A DNA stretch of 24,175 nucleotides from a virus. The notes beneath the pieces were generated by a model. It searched no databases and was not told the DNA's origin. It saw only the letters and a program-made list of their open reading frames with translations. The DNA is taken from positions 1 to 24,175 of the IMG/VR virus record IMGVR_UViG_3300025886_001308; one strand, 5' to 3'. Position numbers and translations under genes: made by a program. Below, piece by piece: positions 1 to 7,089 of this stretch; position 1 is the stretch's first letter, and every line of letters begins with the position of its first letter.

Positions 1-1
1 A

Positions 2-217
2 GATGCCCCTCAACAGTCAAACTCTCCCCAAGTAAGGAAGGGTGTCGTAAGAACAACACAAGGGAACTTCCAGCAATCAACGTTACGAAAAAAATCGAAA
101 AGTGCAGCGGAAATGTCCGCAAAGACACAAAGCAAATCCAGCGAAGCGCAGAAACGTGTGCGACGGAGGATGCAGCTCCTCAAAGGAAGACGCCCAAATC
201 GACCAGCGAGACCATAA
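2..217 (+). CDS. 3' end of a plus-strand gene of unknown function (partial, basic C-terminus)
   Basis: An open frame enters from the left edge and stops with TAA at 215-217, giving about 71 residues. They are rich in Gln, Ser, Lys and Arg and end in a strongly basic tail (QKRVRRRMQLLKGRRPNRPARP in two parts: QKRVRRRMQLL then KGRRPNRPARP). This is the only plus-strand gene in the window and it converges on the ATPase gene, with the hairpin at 227-259 between them. The neighbouring plus frame is also open and ends at 226-228, but it encodes an unlikely Cys-scattered peptide, so this frame is preferred. The composition suggests a disordered, nucleic-acid-binding or structural tail. No family can be assigned from the fragment. 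Confidence 0.45.
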   Translation, partial: DAPQQSNSPQVRKGVVRTTQGNFQQSTLRKKSKSAAEMSAKTQSKSSEAQKRVRRRMQLLKGRRPNRPARP

Positions 218-226
218 GCGCCAAGT

Positions 227-259
227 AACGCCCCCGCACTGTATTGTTGCGGGGGCGTT
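227..259. terminator. Bidirectional hairpin terminator between convergent genes
   Basis: A perfect 12-bp inverted repeat, AACGCCCCCGCA and TGCGGGGGCGTT, encloses a 9-nt loop. It lies between the plus-strand stop (215-217) and the minus-strand ATPase stop (267-269), so it can end transcription from both sides. The U tract is short on each strand (TT), so termination would rely on the very GC-rich stem. Confidence 0.75.
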
Positions 260-266
260 CTAGGTT

Positions 267-1862
267 CTACAGGTATTGACCGCCGGCGCGATGATCTTCC
301 ACCTTCACCTTCTTGTCGTCTGCCAGGTCATGGACAAGTGATCGGACCTTGACGATCTCGTCCCCCTTGCGGCCGGTAATCTTACCCCAATCGGATGCAT
401 CCGATGTGTTCGGGAGATCCTTGGCTTCCTTAAACTCTTGATCAACCGCTGCGCGCAGATCTTCCTTACTGATACCATTAGTCTCGCCGCCAATATGACG
501 CTTGACAGCAGTCTTCTTTGCTCTGGATACAATATTCTCAAGCATAGCACCGGAGATGAAGTCGCGGAAGTACAATGTCTCACGATCCCCCTTTGAGTAA
601 CTAATCTCAAGAAATCGCTTATCGTCAGTCTCTTCAAAGATGTAATCAACTGCCGTCTTGATCATCGCATCTACATCCCCATCCAGCGGAAGAGCTGCGT
701 GTAGATATTTGGAAAGGATAGCTGTTGATGCCTCCTCGTTAGGTCGATCAAGCTTGATCTTAATGTCTAGACGACCAGGGCGGAGTACAGCAGGATCAAC
801 AAGATCTTGTCTGTTAGTCGCGCCGATGACAAGAACATTATGTAGACCCTCTACACCATCAAGTTCTGCAAGAAGAGTAGGCACAATCGTGCTTTCCATA
901 TCGGAAGATCGACCTGAGCCTCGCATCCTAAAGAGACTTTCCATTTCATCAAAGAAGATCACTACAGGGCTCTCAGGAGTAGCGGCTTCGCGCGCGCGTT
1001 GGAATAGCTCGCGGATCTTCCGCTCCGACTCGCCAACCCACTTCGTCAGAAGCTCAGGGCCGGAGATGTTCATAAACTGCGCCTGGCCATCCTTTGTTGC
1101 CAGACTATTTGCGATTGCCTTCGCGATCATCGTCTTACCACACCCAGGCGGGCCGTATAGCAGAATACCCTTTGGAGCTTCAAGCTCAAACTCAGCAAAC
1201 ACATCTGGGTATCTGTATGGAAGCTCGACACTATCATGGACGATTTCAATCGCTTCACCTGCGCCACCAATCATATCATATGTCACATCAGGAACTTTCT
1301 CAAGAAGAGCGTCCTTAGCATCTTCATGATAGACATACTCCAAAGCAAGTGCGGATTGTGGGTCAACAAGAACCTCATCCCCAGCCTTGAGTGGTCGGTT
1401 ATCATCAACCACTAGGCCTTCGCGGAGGTAAATGATCTTACGCTCATCCATTCGACCTTCAATGATGATACGACCATCATCAAGCACATCGATAACCTTA
1501 CTAATCTCGCCTGCATCAGCATACGGACCCAACTCAAGTGCGACCATCTGCTCGTTCATTAGGAGGTAGCGGCCGCGAGTAAGATCGTCTGGGTTGATGT
1601 TGATGGAAACATTACATCGCATTCGCCGACCATTGGCAATAACTTCAGCAGTGCCATCTTCGTTCATGGATAGATATGAAGCGTAGATGCTTGGTGGAGT
1701 TGAAAGACGCTCAAGCTCGGCGCGCATCTCTCCGATCTTTTTCTTTGCCTGGGTGAGCGTATATTCCAGCTTTTGATTCATGACGATGGTCTCATCATGC
1801 TCATCCATCATCTGACTGATCTGCTCCGACAATCTTATGTTTTCTTCGGATTCTTCACTCAA
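267..1862 (-). CDS. mpa: Proteasome-associated AAA ATPase, Mpa/ARC family
   Basis: 531-residue homologue of the actinobacterial ring ATPase that captures Pup-tagged proteins, unfolds them and passes them to the 20S proteasome. Visible layout: N-terminal coiled coil about 8-52 (the Pup-binding element in known Mpa); OB-fold region about 58-190; AAA module with Walker A GPPGCGKT 237-244, pore-loop W275-V-G, Walker B with D305-E306, and arginine fingers in RPGR 361-364. After the AAA core comes the ARC-specific segment around 405-455 (DDKRFLEISYSKGD, then FISGAMLENIV), followed by DLPNTSDASDWGKITGRKGD. The protein ends in GQYL, the docking tail that inserts into 20S alpha-ring pockets. It is shorter than M. 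tuberculosis Mpa (about 609), mostly at the N-terminus, and no key motif is missing. The start is TTG with GGAG 8 nt upstream. It follows the methyltransferase gene by 40 bp and probably shares its promoter. The identification is firm; the role in infection is inferred. Confidence 0.95.
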   Translation of the reverse strand: MSEESEENIRLSEQISQMMDEHDETIVMNQKLEYTLTQAKKKIGEMRAELERLSTPPSIYASYLSMNEDGTAEVIANGRRMRCNVSININPDDLTRGRYLLMNEQMVALELGPYADAGEISKVIDVLDDGRIIIEGRMDERKIIYLREGLVVDDNRPLKAGDEVLVDPQSALALEYVYHEDAKDALLEKVPDVTYDMIGGAGEAIEIVHDSVELPYRYPDVFAEFELEAPKGILLYGPPGCGKTMIAKAIANSLATKDGQAQFMNISGPELLTKWVGESERKIRELFQRAREAATPESPVVIFFDEMESLFRMRGSGRSSDMESTIVPTLLAELDGVEGLHNVLVIGATNRQDLVDPAVLRPGRLDIKIKLDRPNEEASTAILSKYLHAALPLDGDVDAMIKTAVDYIFEETDDKRFLEISYSKGDRETLYFRDFISGAMLENIVSRAKKTAVKRHIGGETNGISKEDLRAAVDQEFKEAKDLPNTSDASDWGKITGRKGDEIVKVRSLVHDLADDKKVKVEDHRAGGQYL

Positions 1863-1902
1863 CTTTATGTCTCCTTTGGAAGTCTTTCAATCAGTATATA
1901 TG

Positions 1903-3483
1903 TTAAGGTTTGCGGTACACAAAAACAGCCTCATACTTGCGATACATCTCACCGCCAGCGGCTTTCTTAATACGGACAAAACTTTCGGTGCGCGGTTTAC
2001 CTTCCTCGTCCACGCGATTTCCACCAGGCATAGTCGATAGACTCATCTTCAATGTTTCCACATACTCCATCCCTAACTCTTCAAGGATGTTGCGACTGTC
2101 GGTTTCAAGCGGAAGAGTTTCATTATCAAATATGCAGTTGGCAATGTTCCACAATAGATATCGATCGGATCGCAAAAACTCAACAGCAGTTTTCAGTGTC
2201 GGGCGAAGGAATCCATCGCGCCATGCATCATATGAATCGAACTTGTGTGCCGATTGCTCGGGATCTTCGGAATAGATTTCCTTGGCAAAGTACGGAGGGC
2301 TAGTGAATACCATATCCAACTTCCCTCGATACTTCTGAAAATCTGGATCATTCCCTATTACTTCCGATCCCACTTGAAATATAGCATACTTATTCGTATG
2401 AGGAAATAGGGAGTTTGCTCTATTTGTACGAGTGTTATAGAAATCAGCTAAATTGGAATACTTCGTTGATCCGTCTGGTAGATTATGATCGGTATTCGGA
2501 TCTGTGCCAATATACTGAATGTTCCGATCATCCTTAACTGCCATGGCACCAAGAATACGACCGCCCCAACCCATTGATGGATCATAAATGTTAATCTCAT
2601 CCTGATCCTTGATATGTTCAGTGTACCGCTCATAGAGATATCGAGCAGTCAGTGGTGGGAAGTTTACCGCATACTGGCAGAACGAAACACGGAAGGTTTT
2701 GAGACCCAACGGGAATATTCTTTGCCCTAACTTGTAGTATCTGATCTGGTATCCATCACAATCATCTGGGTTTCCCATGTTGCATTTGGACGATTCAGGT
2801 ATCGGGAGGTCCGAGATACGCTCTTTCGGAATAAAAAGCTCATGCTCGATTTCGGAGTCCTCAGCAGCGCCTGTATACCCCATATCCAGACGTTTGGGGG
2901 CTAGCCAGTAGTCATCTTCCAAATAATGTCTTTTATTATCTTCAAACCACTTTACCCACTCCTCACCACTCTCAGTATGAAATAGGAAATCTTTCTCATT
3001 ATTCCGTCGCACAGGCAAAGAATAGTGATAGAATCCATCTCGCTGATAATGACGGCGGACATACTTCAGAAAGCGTTCGTGAAGACTATCATCAATAACC
3101 CAATCATATACTGACTTTGCCTTACTCAAGTCTTTGCTGTATGCAATTCTCGTCTGGAGCATACCGGGATACCATTGGTTTGCCACGTTTCCAATATTCG
3201 TCTCATTGCGAATAACATTCTTGTCGCCCGTTAGGATATCCTCAGTTAGAAACTCATGAACCGGATAAGTAGACATTCGATCTAACTGACGAATGATGCC
3301 TTGTTCATCAAGCCCGTTGCGAGGCGGAATACCCTCATCCCAAGTCTTGGCGATGACCTTGCGAAGTTGTCGTGTCCAGTCTGAGAACTCATCATCACTC
3401 ATCGACATCGACTCTTCAAAGAGGATGTTGATTGCTGGGTCGTCAAGCAATGCTGCGTTTCTGGTGTAGAAGTGATTTTCCAT
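1903..3483 (-). CDS. Amino-type (N6-adenine/N4-cytosine) DNA methyltransferase-like protein
   Basis: 526 residues. The C-terminal half carries a SAM-dependent Rossmann methyltransferase: motif I is DPSMGWGGRI (301-310), with an acidic residue after the next strand (GTDPN 326-330), and catalytic motif IV is TSPPYF (394-399), typical of enzymes that methylate exocyclic amino groups of DNA. The target-recognition part would be the region after 400 or the long N-terminus. About 270 residues precede motif I and match nothing I recognise; a YHYSLPVRRN stretch near 152 and a segment before motif I (YAVNFPPLTARYLYE) look conserved rather than random. It is the first gene after the sigma70 promoter at 3491-3518 and is followed by the proteasomal ATPase. 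It could serve in self-protection against restriction, or act on a modified base. Specificity cannot be read from the sequence. Confidence 0.8.
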   Translation of the reverse strand: MENHFYTRNAALLDDPAINILFEESMSMSDDEFSDWTRQLRKVIAKTWDEGIPPRNGLDEQGIIRQLDRMSTYPVHEFLTEDILTGDKNVIRNETNIGNVANQWYPGMLQTRIAYSKDLSKAKSVYDWVIDDSLHERFLKYVRRHYQRDGFYHYSLPVRRNNEKDFLFHTESGEEWVKWFEDNKRHYLEDDYWLAPKRLDMGYTGAAEDSEIEHELFIPKERISDLPIPESSKCNMGNPDDCDGYQIRYYKLGQRIFPLGLKTFRVSFCQYAVNFPPLTARYLYERYTEHIKDQDEINIYDPSMGWGGRILGAMAVKDDRNIQYIGTDPNTDHNLPDGSTKYSNLADFYNTRTNRANSLFPHTNKYAIFQVGSEVIGNDPDFQKYRGKLDMVFTSPPYFAKEIYSEDPEQSAHKFDSYDAWRDGFLRPTLKTAVEFLRSDRYLLWNIANCIFDNETLPLETDSRNILEELGMEYVETLKMSLSTMPGGNRVDEEGKPRTESFVRIKKAAGGEMYRKYEAVFVYRKP

Positions 3484-3490
3484 ATGCTAT

Positions 3491-3518
3491 ATTATAGTCC
3501 CTTTTTCGGGGTTGTCAA
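3491..3518 (-). promoter_or_regulatory. Consensus sigma70 promoter for the methyltransferase-ATPase operon
   Basis: Minus strand reads TTGACA (3513-3518), a 16-nt spacer, and a perfect TATAAT (3491-3496). The ATG of the methyltransferase lies only 7 bases past the -10 box (start base 3483), so the leader is very short or absent. The spacer contains CCCCGAAAAAGGG, an imperfect palindrome that recurs in the promoter at 13160-13187. Confidence 0.85.
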
Positions 3519-3533
3519 GTGGTTTCTTCATAA

Positions 3534-3553
3534 AAGGATACGATTTTATCCTT
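3534..3553 (-). terminator. Terminator after the PLP-enzyme gene
   Basis: On the minus strand AAGGATA pairs with TATCCTT around a 6-nt loop and is followed by a short T-rich run (TTAT). The first base of the stem is part of the PLP gene stop codon. It separates the long operon from the next promoter at 3491-3518. Confidence 0.6.
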
Positions 3554-4356
3554 CAGGCAACATTCCATAGAAGAACAACAGGCGGCTTCTCATTACTCTC
3601 ATAGTATTCGTGCATGACACTCCACGCTTTGCCATCATATTCTGGCACGCTATCAAACGGCGGAGCATCGGCAGGCTTGACTTTCTGGGTGAACTTGTAG
3701 GGCGAGCGGATATGGGTGGCTCTTCCGATCTCGCGCTCGTCCATCCCATGACCAACACCGACCACAAAGCAATTGGCGTCTGGCCAAGCAAGTTGAAGCG
3801 AGCGATTCAGTGTCCCCGAACTACCAACACTCCACACATGATCTGGTTGAATATCAATACGTCTTGCTACCTTGATCATAGATCCAGTCACAGTCGGGTG
3901 TTCAAGCCCAAGCGGAAACTCCATTCGGTGTTCAGGATCCTTTGCGACATACTCACGACAACGCGCTTTAGTCACCGAAAGATATCCATTAGGTATCCAA
4001 TGATACTTGGCACCAAGAGCGCGCCCCGTATGTTGGTTGGGATGCAAATTGCTCATATCCCTTTTCGCCATAAAGATATGTGCTTTCTTGCCATAGATAC
4101 CGCACACCCTTGGCAAAGAAATTTGAGCATATCCAACAGCCGGGCACGCTCCAAAGCACCACTCATCAATGTCTGCATACTCTGGTGCATGACCGATCAT
4201 ATAGTCGAGGGCGCGAGTCTTCGATCCGTTTGTCAGCAGGTCGTCGCGCACAACGAAGATCCCATCATGTTCTGCGATGATCGGATCGGGATTGGGGTCA
4301 GACCATCCCTCAACTTTTTTTAGGTAATCTTCGGCTGTCATTTCAAATAAACTCAT
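3553..4356 (-). CDS. PLP-dependent fold-type-II enzyme, ACC deaminase/D-cysteine desulfhydrase-like
   Basis: 267 residues. VVRDDLLTNGSKTRALDYMIG near 35-54 matches the signature of the tryptophan-synthase-beta-like fold around the PLP lysine, here K46, as in ACC deaminase and D-cysteine desulfhydrase. FGACPAVGYAQISLPRVCGI (68-87) fits the following helix of that fold, and VGSSGTLNRSLQLAWP (177-192) is the glycine/serine loop that holds the cofactor phosphate. Fold-type-II enzymes act by elimination, replacement or deamination at amino acids. Length is well below the usual 320-340, so it is a compact version. The gene overlaps the upstream 377-residue gene by 4 bp (ATGA), which implies coupled translation. 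The substrate is unknown. The class is fairly secure; the reaction is not. Confidence 0.78.
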   Translation of the reverse strand: MSLFEMTAEDYLKKVEGWSDPNPDPIIAEHDGIFVVRDDLLTNGSKTRALDYMIGHAPEYADIDEWCFGACPAVGYAQISLPRVCGIYGKKAHIFMAKRDMSNLHPNQHTGRALGAKYHWIPNGYLSVTKARCREYVAKDPEHRMEFPLGLEHPTVTGSMIKVARRIDIQPDHVWSVGSSGTLNRSLQLAWPDANCFVVGVGHGMDEREIGRATHIRSPYKFTQKVKPADAPPFDSVPEYDGKAWSVMHEYYESNEKPPVVLLWNVA

Positions 4357-5486
4357 CGCGCGGTCCTCATCGTTTCATTATAGCGCATCATCCAATATGG
4401 TAACATGGCATCGATGCCTGGTCCAATCTTATCACTGTATACACCGAACCATTCATCTGGGTCGCGCGACCAGCAAAATCCTTTATAGTACGGCTCGTTA
4501 ATTCTCCTCTTCAGTGAATTATAAGAAGCAGGGGAGAGTTGAGTGTGTCCGGCAAGCAGATCAAAGTGTGGGTTATTATCATGCTCCACCATACTATGTA
4601 GTTTATCTCTCCATCGACGAACACCAGACCCACAGTCGTGAAAAGGGTTCAGCAGCATAAGAGAGTGTGCAATCATTAGATTGAGATTATATGTGTAAGT
4701 GTTCTGAATTGTTCGATTGTAGTGTAATGTCATTATCCAGTTGATACATGGATTGAAGAACACGCTATCGGGTCTATCACCATATGGTTTTACTGCGGCT
4801 GAATATAGCGCATCCAAACAAACCCGGAGCGGGGCATCAAGTTTATGGGCTGATGTTCCGTGAGTATTGCCTCGGTGATCCACAAGAGAGTAGTCTGTTA
4901 CTTGCATCCTATCCCACAGATCAGAAACGATTTCCTTGACACGCCATCGAACTTCAGGAACAAATTTCCACGCGCATGTTAAGCCAAACAACACACCACT
5001 GATTTGATCCTTGGTTGTCTTCGTCAGAAAGACATGATCCTCCCCATTAAACTCACCATGATATATGCGACCCTCGCGGATGCGATCACCAAAAGTGTTT
5101 CCTGATCCCATTAATGAAGCAACGGGATCGTATCCAATACGCGCCCAGGCACCATCAAGCGGAAAAACTTGACGAACGAGAACGCCAGGTGTTCCGGTGA
5201 CAGTCGTTAACAGCTCAATTCCATCAAGCGCATCGTGGACAAAGGCAATAGATTGATCGCGCGAATTCTGGCCCGGGCGCCTGAATCGATCGATATAGAA
5301 GACTTGATGTCTATATGACATTGCGGCTAAGTGTAATCCAGTGTATAGTGCATTGTCATCATCTGTTGCAAGGCGATTACCGGGTGGTTCTCTATATGCA
5401 ACAAACGACACTCCACTCACCGAATGATCACGATGATATCGGCTTTCGATATTATTAATAGTATGCTGGATATCTGGTTCCATCAA
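4353..5486 (-). CDS. Putative six-hairpin (alpha/alpha) glycosidase-like protein
   Basis: 377 residues. I see no T4 homologue. Two blocks resemble bacterial six-hairpin glycosidase-superfamily proteins: DDDNALYTGLHLAAMSYRHQ (42-61) followed by a segment ending LLTTVTGTPGVLVRQVFP, and later TKDQISGVLFGL followed by helical sequence and SLVDHRGNTHGTSAH. In that superfamily these correspond to repeated helical hairpins and acidic catalytic or sugar-binding residues. The remaining sequence is helical and rich in aromatic residues (Trp, Tyr, His), which suits carbohydrate binding. There is no signal peptide. It overlaps its neighbours on both sides by 4 bp, so it belongs to the same translational unit as the PLP and 131-residue genes. 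The fold call is pattern memory only; a non-enzymatic toroid is also possible. Confidence 0.45.
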   Translation of the reverse strand: MMEPDIQHTINNIESRYHRDHSVSGVSFVAYREPPGNRLATDDDNALYTGLHLAAMSYRHQVFYIDRFRRPGQNSRDQSIAFVHDALDGIELLTTVTGTPGVLVRQVFPLDGAWARIGYDPVASLMGSGNTFGDRIREGRIYHGEFNGEDHVFLTKTTKDQISGVLFGLTCAWKFVPEVRWRVKEIVSDLWDRMQVTDYSLVDHRGNTHGTSAHKLDAPLRVCLDALYSAAVKPYGDRPDSVFFNPCINWIMTLHYNRTIQNTYTYNLNLMIAHSLMLLNPFHDCGSGVRRWRDKLHSMVEHDNNPHFDLLAGHTQLSPASYNSLKRRINEPYYKGFCWSRDPDEWFGVYSDKIGPGIDAMLPYWMMRYNETMRTAR

Positions 5487-5878
5487 GATCGGTGACCCTT
5501 TCCTTCCATCGTATCACTATCAACGAAGCGCTCGCGGATAGATTCGATAACACACTCAAAGTCTTCGGTTGTTGCCAAGCGCATACGAATAATATCATCG
5601 GTATCTTCCGTATCACCAATTCCTCGGCGCTTCCTCATCTCCACCATAAAGGCATCCGAATATTTATCATCTCTCCAAATAAACTCGGGAGCTTCCTCGC
5701 CCTCATTCCAAACTATTACTTCATATATACGCTCGGTTTCTTCATCGAATATGACCGTAACATTACATTCTAGATCCAAATAGCGAGAGTTGTCCCCATA
5801 ACAATCGTATGAGTATTTTTCACCACCGATCGCGCGTAGTGGGATGCGTGAAAACATATCATCATATACTCGTTTCAT
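5483..5878 (-). CDS. Conserved-looking acidic protein of unknown function (131 aa)
   Basis: Not recognised. The protein is acidic, with a beta-rich first half (ECNVTVIFDEETERIYEVIV), a central WNEGEEAPEFIWRDDKYSDA segment, and a helical C-terminus ending in a basic GKGHRS. No signal peptide or membrane segment is visible. The gene starts 11 bp after the oxygenase gene and ends with a 4-bp overlap into the glycosidase-like gene, so it is very likely translated with them. Its position inside the accessory block suggests a small partner of one of the flanking enzymes, but nothing in the sequence shows which. Confidence 0.7.
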   Translation of the reverse strand: MKRVYDDMFSRIPLRAIGGEKYSYDCYGDNSRYLDLECNVTVIFDEETERIYEVIVWNEGEEAPEFIWRDDKYSDAFMVEMRKRRGIGDTEDTDDIIRMRLATTEDFECVIESIRERFVDSDTMEGKGHRS

Positions 5879-5889
5879 ATCAAAATCTC

Positions 5890-7089
5890 CTAAAGAGGGT
5901 AGAGTGCATCATATACCATTCCCCGAAGATCGGGGTCAGCTTCAACATCAACAACAAGGTGAATGCGATCTTCTGTTCCATTGTTGACAGCCGTATGTGG
6001 TTTGCGCGTGTCGATTGACCATAACGAACCTACGACCATATTCACTTCCTTTGGCTGATTGTATGTGTCCCACATCATAAACTTCACATCCTCGTTTGTG
6101 ATGATCGGGAAGTGGAAACGAAGAAGTTGTCCTTCTGCGACACCAGCATCAGAATCAACCTGATCTGTATGTCGGCGAAGCTCTCCACCATTGGGTGTTA
6201 GTCGCATTAAACGGATGCGATGATGGATGCCGGGGATCAGTTTCAGAAGATCCTCGACAGCAGGAAGCTGCGAGCGAAGTAATGTATCCTGAAGCGCAAA
6301 GGTCACACCAGCGTGTTCCTTTTTCCATTTGTTATTCATCTCGGATGGTTTGGTGATGAATGATGGATCATCGGTGTATCCGCGCAAAGACAAGGCTCCC
6401 CATGAATGCTTGTCGTTGTAGTTGCTGTAGTGATCAGTGAAGGTCAGGCCGAGATCGTTTAGTTGATCTTGTAGCTTAGTGATATGTGGAGTAATCTCAC
6501 CCGGCGGGATGGCCATCTGATCTAGAGTGCTTCGCTCAAGTGGATCAATCACAGGATGGTTTCGTGTGTCATCAAACAGTGTGGCTCCCGAAGGTGTGCC
6601 ATTCTTGAAATATACCGTGTATATCTCAGCAAACGATGTGATCTTCGTTCCTACCTTGTGAAATCCAGCCTCGCGAAGTACCTCGTTCTGAACTATCCAA
6701 TCTGCCCATGCAAAAGCCCAGCAAGGTTCATTGATGGAGTGAAGGTGTTCAATTGTTTTGGTAGCATCTCGGAAATATCTACCGTTACCAGAGTACAGTG
6801 ACAAGTTAGTGATCGTCAAATCACCAGGCAACTTCTCACCAATGGTAACTTTCCCATACATATTAATCTTGCCTTTGACCTTTGCTTCTTTGATATTATA
6901 TCGGCAGAATCCATGATTTACATAACTACCATCAGCAATTGATTCAGCAATCCTATGCTTCTTGACTTCACTGAAGGGTGAGCAGGCAAACTCATTATAT
7001 TCACGATAACATCCTTCTATGTCTTTGAGAACTTCAAGGGGGACACCATGCTGCCACGCCTTCATTTCCGTTTCGTCTTTACCTGCCAT
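5890..7089 (-). CDS. Aspartyl/asparaginyl beta-hydroxylase-like 2-oxoglutarate oxygenase with extra N-terminal domain
   Basis: 399 residues. The C-terminal ~120 match the AspH-type cupin: iron ligands H307-x-D309 (RRHTDQ), strand FHFPIITNEDVKFMMW (325-340), GSLWSIDTRKPHTAVNNG with the distal iron ligand H365, and R375 ten residues later in the position that binds 2-oxoglutarate. These enzymes couple O2 and 2-oxoglutarate to hydroxylation of a substrate side chain or small molecule. The first ~165 residues form a separate domain; VLREAGFHKVGTKITSFAEI (137-156) looks like the end of a GNAT acetyltransferase fold, though no clear acetyl-CoA loop is seen. The middle contains WGALSLRGYTDDP, typical of phage members of this hydroxylase group. 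Start ATG overlaps the gp46 stop (TAATG). The substrate is unknown. Confidence 0.75.
   Translation of the reverse strand: MAGKDETEMKAWQHGVPLEVLKDIEGCYREYNEFACSPFSEVKKHRIAESIADGSYVNHGFCRYNIKEAKVKGKINMYGKVTIGEKLPGDLTITNLSLYSGNGRYFRDATKTIEHLHSINEPCWAFAWADWIVQNEVLREAGFHKVGTKITSFAEIYTVYFKNGTPSGATLFDDTRNHPVIDPLERSTLDQMAIPPGEITPHITKLQDQLNDLGLTFTDHYSNYNDKHSWGALSLRGYTDDPSFITKPSEMNNKWKKEHAGVTFALQDTLLRSQLPAVEDLLKLIPGIHHRIRLMRLTPNGGELRRHTDQVDSDAGVAEGQLLRFHFPIITNEDVKFMMWDTYNQPKEVNMVVGSLWSIDTRKPHTAVNNGTEDRIHLVVDVEADPDLRGMVYDALYPL

Noticed and set aside
1-228. Alternative plus frame ending at 226-228 at the left edge
   Set aside because: It is open, but its translation has scattered Cys and no protein-like pattern, and its stop overlaps the hairpin stem. 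The frame ending at 217 is more plausible, although neither can be proven.
1863-1902. Separate promoter for the ATPase gene
   Set aside because: No TTGACA/TATAAT pair or late-promoter octamer stands out in these 40 bp, so co-transcription with the methyltransferase is simpler.
4353-5486. Possible PafA/Dop Pup ligase among the unknown genes
   Set aside because: I looked for the carboxylate-amine ligase pattern (GIETEFG at the N-terminus and following acidic strands) in the 377-, 399- and 526-residue proteins and did not find it.
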